A stretch of 14,833 nt of DNA from CAJXJP01 sp034111025 (GTDB taxonomy: Bacteria; Patescibacteriota; Gracilibacteria; BD1-5; UBA6164), in the NCBI GenBank assembly GCA_034111025.1, contig JAWUYB010000002.1:1-14833 (forward strand), given 5' to 3'. The notes below the pieces were generated by a model. It was not told where the DNA came from. It ran no database searches and was given only the letters and a program-made list of their open reading frames with translations. Positions 10,808 through 14,833 of this stretch are shown in pieces (within the stretch, counting starts at the first letter, position 1; each line of letters opens with the position of its first letter). The position numbers were made by a program, and so were the translations under genes.

Positions 10808-11248
10808 CTATTTTTCAAATACTTCGTTCCAAATTAAGGTTTCTTTTTCTTGCATAATCATATAATCATTGTCTTCCTCATGATTATATCATAGAATATG
10901 GAGGATAGAATGAATTAATAGTTTATAAAATTCTTTTTCAGACCCTAATTTATATTCTATTCATTGAGATATTATTTTATCTTCGCTTAAAATAACTTCT
11001 CCAGCAATATCATCTTTTTTTAATTCAGAAAAATCATCATAATAATGAAAGCTTAGAACATCTGTGTTTTTATCTATATTTCTATAATCTTTGTTCAATT
11101 TTTGTATACTATGACTATCTAAAAAGACTATATTTAGTACTCAATTTTGATTTATATTTATATTATTAGAAATATTTTTAAATATATCGTCAATAGATTT
11201 TGTATTAAGCTTAAAATTTGGCTTATTATTCAAGAAATATGTAAACAT
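10808..11248 (-). CDS. ybeY: YbeY, rRNA maturation endoribonuclease
   Basis: 146 residues, the usual size. The zinc-binding motif HSILHILGYNHEED is clear (H113, H117, H123), with the loop glycine G120 encoded by TGA and the usual Asp before the third His replaced by Asn. Upstream are LNKDYRNIDKNTDVLSF and GEVILSEDKI, which match the conserved R-x-x-x-x-x-T-D-V-L-S-F and G-D-I-x-I-S segments. YbeY is a metal-dependent RNase acting in 16S 3'-end maturation and ribosome quality control. It is first in the nine-gene minus-strand run and the only gene here that ends in TAG. It is preceded by a candidate promoter that overlaps the divergent RNA promoter. Confidence 0.92.
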
Positions 11249-11283
11249 TTTATAATTATTTATAGTATAATAATATCATTATT

Positions 11284-11311
11284 AGTATATTAACTTTGCA
11301 GAAAAAAACAA
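11284..11311 (-). promoter_or_regulatory. candidate promoter of the ybeY operon
   Basis: On the minus strand: TTGTTT (11311-11306), a 16-nt spacer and TATACT (11289-11284), leaving a leader of roughly 30 nt. It interleaves with the plus-strand promoter of the structured RNA, so the two could compete. Confidence 0.35.
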
Positions 11312-11323
11312 AAATATTATAAT
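11296..11323 (+). promoter_or_regulatory. candidate promoter of the structured RNA
   Basis: TTGCAG (11296-11301), a 16-nt spacer and a consensus TATAAT (11318-11323). It predicts a start near 11330, right where the closing stem of the RNA begins. Confidence 0.6.
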
Positions 11324-11330
11324 ATATGTA

Positions 11331-11543
11331 TCTATTTTAAAGGTGGCAGGTTAATATAATTTTTTCCTTACACAAACTAAACACGAATGAGGTTCTAGGG
11401 AGTTTATTTGATGAGGGTTCATTCTTTCTGACGATAAACAGGCTTCATTAAATTCCTATTACAACAAAGGAATACAAAAAATTATTGACTGACCTTAAAA
11501 TGGATAAAAGAAAAATACAATCTTCAAAATTGTATTTTTTTTT
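11331..11543 (+). ncRNA. structured small RNA, 6S-RNA-like architecture
   Basis: A non-coding stretch with its own promoter and its own Rho-independent terminator. Its ends close on themselves: ATTTTAAAGGT (11334-11344) pairs with ACCTTAAAAT (11492-11501), then CAG/CTG, ATTTTTT (11359-11365) with AAAAAAT (11476-11482), and CCTT with AAGG (11467-11470). A large bubble follows (11370-11385 against 11450-11466). An apical arm then forms from AATGAGG (11386-11392) with CTTCATT (11443-11449), GTTTAT with ATAAAC, and ATGA/TCAT. The 3' side of the bubble can form a small hairpin, ATTCC/GGAAT. A rod of about 170-200 nt with a central bubble is the layout of 6S RNA, which binds RNA polymerase. The identification rests on shape only, since 6S sequence is poorly conserved. 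I see no SRP, tmRNA or RNase P signatures. Confidence 0.55.
11511..11543 (+). terminator. Rho-independent terminator of the structured RNA
   Basis: AAAAATACAAT (11511-11521), a 7-nt loop, ATTGTATTTTT (11529-11539) and a T-run to 11543. Its right arm overlaps the -35 box of the ferredoxin promoter, so transcription of the RNA ends before the ferredoxin gene is read. Confidence 0.85.
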
Positions 11544-11557
11544 ATTTTCCATATAAT
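11530..11557 (+). promoter_or_regulatory. candidate promoter of the ferredoxin gene
   Basis: TTGTAT (11530-11535), a 16-nt spacer and consensus TATAAT (11552-11557), 30 nt before the ATG. Confidence 0.55.
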
Positions 11558-11587
11558 GGTAAGTAATTTAATTATAAGTAAAAAAAA

Positions 11588-11797
11588 ATGACTCACGAGG
11601 ATCAAAAACCAAATGAAGGAGATGTATATGTAAATGATGATTGTATAGGATGTGCTGCTTGCGTAGCTATTTGTTGAGAAGTATTTGATATGGATGATGA
11701 ATGAAAGGCTTTTCCAATAGCTGAAGCAAAACAAACATGAGATATAGATGATGCAATAATGGCATGCCCAGTAAATGCAATACATTATAAAGACTAA
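11588..11797 (+). CDS. single-cluster [4Fe-4S] ferredoxin
   Basis: 69 residues. The cluster motif CIGCAACVAIC gives C19, C22 and C25, with the fourth ligand C60 in ACPVNAI; this is the single-cluster arrangement of Thermotoga-type ferredoxins (CxxCxxC plus a distal CP). C29 corresponds to the extra cysteine that forms a disulfide in that family, but no partner cysteine is seen here. Residue 30, usually Pro, is a TGA-coded Gly; two other TGA codons read as Gly in the expected DDEGKAF and KQTGD. It is a small acidic soluble electron carrier; the partner enzyme is not in the window, though the MiaB/MtaB-family radical-SAM enzyme at 14318-14833 would need an electron donor. ATG 11588 follows a run of A without a Shine-Dalgarno motif. 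Confidence 0.9.
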
Positions 11798-11819
11798 AAG
11801 TTTGTATGCTTTTTTTTTT
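11796..11819 (+). terminator. weak terminator after the ferredoxin gene
   Basis: A short stem AAAAG/CTTTT beginning in the stop codon, with a ten-plus T-run. The T-run is convincing but the stem is only 5 bp. Confidence 0.5.
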
Positions 11820-11828
11820 GACAGATAT

Positions 11829-11855
11829 TTGACAATAATGTAATATAGATATACT
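11829..11855 (+). promoter_or_regulatory. candidate promoter of the pilin gene
   Basis: A consensus TTGACA (11829-11834), a 15-nt spacer and TATACT (11850-11855). The spacer is slightly short; TACTGA two bases further would give 17. The predicted leader holds a perfect hairpin TAGAAG-AATA-CTTCTA (11865-11880) before the start codon. Confidence 0.6.
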
Positions 11856-11911
11856 GAAATAGTTTAGAAGAATACTTCTAGAAAAATTTTATTATTAAAT
11901 TAAAACGTTTT

Positions 11912-12442
11912 ATGAAACTACAAAGCATAAAAAAAGGTTTTACACTTATTGAATTACTAGTAGTAATTACAATAATTGGTATTCTAGCAACTGGTGGTGT
12001 ATCAGTATTTACAACTCAGCTACAAGGTGCGAGAGATTCAACTAGAATTGGTGATATGAAATTAATGGAAACAGGTGTTCATCAATATTTTAATGATCAA
12101 GGTACTTACCCTGAAGAAGCATGATTTACATGATCTATTAAACAATATCTTTCTAAAGATTTAGAAGATCCAAAAACAGGAGATTCTATTTGTTGGAGAG
12201 ATACTTCTACAAATGATTATCCTTGTGCTGGTTACTATGCAATGGGAGATGATAGTTTTGGATTAAGTGATTCTGCATTTAAAATTGGTATTGCTTTTGA
12301 AAAGAAAACTAACTTTGAAAAACAATCAATAAATTCAAACGATGGTTGAAATGTTACTATGGTTTTCGAAACATTTGCTGGTGCTGGTGCTGACCAATTC
12401 ACTATTGGTGATGGTTCTGTAATTGGAACAGTAGTTTACTAA
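11912..12442 (+). CDS. type IV pilin-like protein (prepilin with N-methylation site)
   Basis: 176 residues. The N-terminus KKGFTLIELLVVITIIGIL is the class III/type IVa prepilin signal: cleavage between G9 and F10 by the prepilin peptidase, the conserved glutamate E14 at mature position 5, and a hydrophobic helix to about residue 30. The amphipathic continuation ARDSTRIGDMKLMETGVHQY matches pilins and GspG-type pseudopilins, as does YFNDQGTYPEE. A cysteine pair (C94, C105) could close a loop. W95 is coded TGG while several glycines use TGA. It is likely a filament subunit or minor pilin displayed on the surface. It is a single-gene unit with its own promoter and terminator; no PilB, PilC or PilD gene is in the window. 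Confidence 0.92.
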
Positions 12443-12466
12443 TAAGATTCATTAATTTTATTAAAT

Positions 12467-12501
12467 AAAAAACAACTTTGATTATTCAAAGTTGTTTTTT
12501 T
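12467..12501. terminator. shared bidirectional terminator between pilin and AMMECR1 genes
   Basis: AAAAAACAACTTTG (12467-12480), loop ATTATT, complement 12487-12501. T-runs exist on both strands. The AMMECR1 stop codon (12482-12484) lies in the loop and its last codons form one arm. Confidence 0.92.
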
Positions 12502-13027
12502 GTTCTGTAATTATTTCATAAAGCAGATAATTCTCTTCTTTAAAATCTTTATCATCTAGTTTTACTTTGAGTACATCTATATAGTCGTCTCAAGTTATCA
12601 GTACTGGATGTATATTTGATAATATTAAAGCTATTTTTTCATAATCTTTTTTAATAGCTAGAATACCAGATTTCGTTGGATCTATATCTTTGATATTTTT
12701 CCCTTCTGCTAGTACAGTTTTTGATTGAATTATATCTAATCTAATCTTTAAATCTTGTATTTCTTTTAATTCAATTGGTTCAAATCTAGAATCTTTTGAT
12801 AGTGCAAATACAGTATTTTCTATTAATAGAGTTATAAGAGGTATTTTATTGAGATTCATAGCAGTTCAACTGGCTCATCTTATTTCTCAGTTCTTGTATA
12901 TTGTCACAAAAAGACTTTTTTGTTGTTTATCCATAAAAGTTATATCGTCTATTTGTAAATCATTTACTGTAGGAGATTTTTTATATTGTAGGTAATACTT
13001 TATTATTTGATCAATAATTCAAATCAT
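12482..13027 (-). CDS. AMMECR1-domain protein
   Basis: 181 residues with TGA = Gly. The conserved family order is visible: VTIYKNGEIRGASGT, then IPLITLLIENTVFALSKDSR with FEPIELKEIQDLKIRLDII, and later SGILAIKKDYEKIALIL and LITGDDYIDVLK. These correspond to the AMMECR1 blocks L-R-G-C-I-G, the DpRFpPv helix, the GkdGlil strand and the LLPqV region. The nearly invariant cysteine of R-G-C-I-G is missing (R-G-A-S-G), and the LPQV part is degenerate, so this is a divergent member. The family is often encoded with Memo and a radical-SAM protein, but its biochemical role is unknown; the partners are not adjacent here. It starts at ATG 13027, 27 nt after the upstream gene. Confidence 0.78.
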
Positions 13028-13054
13028 ATGTTTTTTATTTTAAAAATTATGTTT

Positions 13055-13807
13055 TTATATACTATTTTTTTCTTCTTCTTCTCTCAGTAATTCTTTTTCT
13101 TCTAATTCAATTTGATAAAAAATATCTCATAATCCATCATGATTTGTATAAACTGTATAATGGTAATAGATCATTTCAAATAAATGCTTTAAAAATGTAA
13201 TTATAAAGTTAATAAGTGGAAGTAATAATAATAATCATATCATTCTAGCTATACCAGTAGAAAATGTACTAAAAATAGAAATGGTAATAATAATACTTAT
13301 GAATAAACCAATAAAACTCCCATATAATCATATTAATATATGACGATAATTATTTAAGACTTCAATTATAATATTTGTTCAAAAAGTTATGATAAAACAA
13401 TGAGCTAAAAATATATACATAAGATTATCATAATGTAACATACCTGCATATATATATACAGGAGTTATGATAAGATAAGTTAATATACTAAAAAAAGCTA
13501 TTTGTCAGAATATTATGATATTTCTTTTATATCTTTGGGAATTTATTTTATGTGATATAAAGTAAGTAAAATATATAGCTATACTTGTTCCTATAAATGT
13601 AACAATTGAAAAAACAAGAGGGAAGAATGCACTTGTTTTCACTCAAACTGTAGCTTCTTGTTGAAAATTTCAAGCAAAATCTACTATATCACCAAGAGCA
13701 AAAGTAAAAATAATAATAATAATACTTCAAACAAGTCATGCTATAAGACTACCTAATGAATGAATTCATACATCTGATATTGATACTTTATTTGGTCAAA
13801 ATGACAT
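13055..13807 (-). CDS. six-helix membrane protein of unknown function
   Basis: 250 residues, unrecognised. After a short N-terminal part there are about six hydrophobic segments: ~20-45, 65-90, 102-125, 130-150, 158-182 and 186-212. A cytoplasmic C-terminal tail follows with an acidic helix ending IELEEKELLREEEEKNSI. Glycines in the helices are often TGA. I do not see transporter motifs. It lies between lspA (21 nt gap) and the AMMECR1 gene (27 nt gap) and is probably cotranscribed with both. Confidence 0.78.
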
Positions 13808-13828
13808 AATATTTATATAAAGGATAAA

Positions 13829-14269
13829 TTATTTTTTAGAACTATTTTTATAAAGTATAAAAATATAAAGTAGTGCTCAAATAGATATAAAAATATCAGC
13901 AAAATTCATTATTGAAAAATACTTAATTCATAAAAAATCTATTACTTGTTCATACCTTATTCTTTCATATGCATTCCCTAGTGCTCATCATAAAATTAAT
14001 CAAAAACTAATATCAAAATTTTTAGTATTTTTAATTAGTTTTCTTTCAGTTTTATAATATATGAAAATACCAATAATCAAAACTATTGTCAGTGTTTTCA
14101 GTAGAATAGTTGGAAGTTGAATAGAAAAAGCTATTCATGTATTTAAAATGTATTGTAAGAATACAAAATCTCACAGTATATTAATTTTTTCTGTGAGATA
14201 ATTTTGAGCAGATAATTTAGTGACAGTATCAATAACCAAAGAGAGTATGAGGCTAGTATAAAAGTACAT
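13829..14269 (-). CDS. lspA: lipoprotein signal peptidase (SPase II)
   Basis: 146 residues with four membrane helices, the usual size. Conserved segments appear in order: VIDTVTKLSAQ (D14, K18), LQYILNTGIAFSIQ (N43, G45), LGGALGNAYERI (N99, R103), QVIDFL (D111, catalytic), and MNFADIFISIGALL (N122, D125, catalytic). The dyad D111/D125 that cleaves the signal peptide at the lipobox cysteine is intact; the Asp usually found in N-x-x-D-R is Glu102. Glycines 45, 94 and 95 are all TGA-coded, which by itself argues strongly for UGA = Gly. LspA acts in the cytoplasmic membrane after lipid transfer by Lgt, so lipoproteins should be made. The start is ATG 14269, 48 nt after the upstream gene. Confidence 0.93.
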
Positions 14270-14317
14270 ATATTAAGTATTATTATATTAATCTATCAAT
14301 ATTATGAATGTATTTAT

Positions 14318-14833
14318 TTATATTAAAATTCAAGTAACTATTTGATTTCTTTCTATTTTACCTGAGGTAACTTCAAAAGTTTTATCGTCAGCTTCAATAT
14401 AATTTTCAGTCCAACCTTTCCATTTAATATTCCCATCTTCTGAAATTACATTTTCAATAAGAACATTAAATTCTTTTCAGACATTTCTATCAATAAAATT
14501 ATCTCTGATTTGATCTGATATATTCATAATTTCCCACATCCTTTCTTTTTTTATTTTTTCATCAACTTGATCAGGAAATTTTCCAGCAGGAACACTTTCT
14601 CACATATTATGTGCTGAGAAGGGGAAAGCATGGACTTTTGTTATTAATCAGTCTTTTACTAGATTATAAGTATCCATAAAATCTTCTTGAGTCTCTCCAG
14701 GGAATCAAATTATTAAATCTGCCCCAATACTCACTTCAACTCAATCATTTCTTTTAATATTTTTTGTCTTTTCTAATAACATTCTCATATGGTCTCCATT
14801 ATAATGTCTATGCATTGATTTGAGAGTCTTTGA
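14318..14833 (-). CDS. MiaB/MtaB-family tRNA methylthiotransferase (C-terminal part)
   Basis: 171 C-terminal residues; the 5' end lies beyond the right window edge. The sequence opens with LKSMHRHYNGDHM, then GADLIIGFPGETQEDF, TKVHAFPFSAHNMGESVPAG, a K-x-x-R-M-W helix and a TRAM-like end (EFNVLIENV ... WTENYIEAD). These match the radical-SAM and TRAM regions of the MiaB/RimO/MtaB group, which insert a methylthio group into tRNA A37 derivatives or ribosomal protein S12. The M-x-R-x-Y and F-P-x-S-x-x-x-x-(T/S)-x-A-x-x-x-x-x-Q-V spacing favours MtaB (t6A37) or MiaB over RimO. The [4Fe-4S]-binding CxxxCxxC would be upstream, outside the window. It is the first visible gene of the minus-strand run that continues with lspA. 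Confidence 0.85.

Noticed and set aside
11388..11410. PreQ1-riboswitch-like GAGGTTCTAG
   Set aside because: The aptamer's C-rich loop and A-rich tail are missing, and the segment pairs within a larger fold that ends before the next gene's promoter.
11331..11543. SRP RNA, tmRNA or RNase P RNA as identity of the structured RNA
   Set aside because: There is no GGAAG apical loop with its symmetric bulge, no tRNA-like end or tag frame, and no GAGGAAAGUCC or ACAGAA motif.
11495..11785. Minus-strand open frame of 96 codons across the terminator and ferredoxin gene
   Set aside because: It is antisense to a clear ferredoxin and reads as low-complexity hydrophobic sequence.
4082..14833. TGA = Trp (table 4, Mycoplasma-like)
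   Set aside because: Trp would fall on invariant glycines of YbeY, LspA and the MiaB/MtaB-family protein, often two in a row.

Overview
The window reads as a strongly AT-rich chromosome piece from a Candidate Phyla Radiation (Patescibacteria) bacterium that decodes UGA as glycine (translation table 25), which points to Gracilibacteria or Absconditabacteria. The code is readable directly. In-frame TGA falls on glycines that are nearly invariant in recognisable families: the zinc motif of YbeY, both NTG and GGALGN of LspA, IIGFPGE of the MiaB/MtaB family and the RG motif of AMMECR1. TGG is used separately for Trp. All sixteen genes whose 3' end is in the window stop with TAA or TAG, never TGA. 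Standard-code ORF calling therefore breaks nearly every protein here.

Layout. (1) 1-3998, plus strand: rRNA operon with the 3' end of 16S, a spacer without tRNA, complete 23S, 5S, tRNA-Arg(UCU), tRNA-Val(UAC) and a strong terminator. Long inverted repeats around 23S and 5S form the processing stems. (2) 4082-4852, plus: one sugar phosphate isomerase/epimerase-like TIM barrel. (3) 11248 down to 4994, minus: a tightly packed nine-gene run: ybeY, PrgI-family protein, stand-alone VirB4/TraC N-domain-like protein, VirB2/TrbC-like pilin, small membrane protein with a soluble tail, PF04020-type membrane protein, secG, a large membrane-anchored SBP_bac_5-type binding protein, and a polytopic membrane protein. 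(4) 11331-11543, plus: a structured, terminator-ended RNA with 6S-RNA-like architecture, divergent from ybeY. (5) 11588-12442, plus: a [4Fe-4S] ferredoxin and a type IV pilin-like protein, each with its own candidate promoter. (6) 14833 down to 12482, minus: MiaB/MtaB-family methylthiotransferase (partial), lspA, a polytopic membrane protein, and an AMMECR1-domain protein, converging on the pilin gene through a shared terminator.

How it fits together. Much of the coding capacity is cell-envelope machinery: Sec translocon subunit, lipoprotein signal peptidase, a type IV pilin, a binding protein, and a reduced type-IV-secretion-like set (PrgI, VirB4-N-like, VirB2-like pilin). This suits a small episymbiont or predator living on another cell's surface, but that lifestyle is inference. 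Translation looks unusual in two ways: UGA = Gly, and A/T-only leaders without Shine-Dalgarno motifs, together with a 16S tail that reads UCUCC instead of CCUCC.
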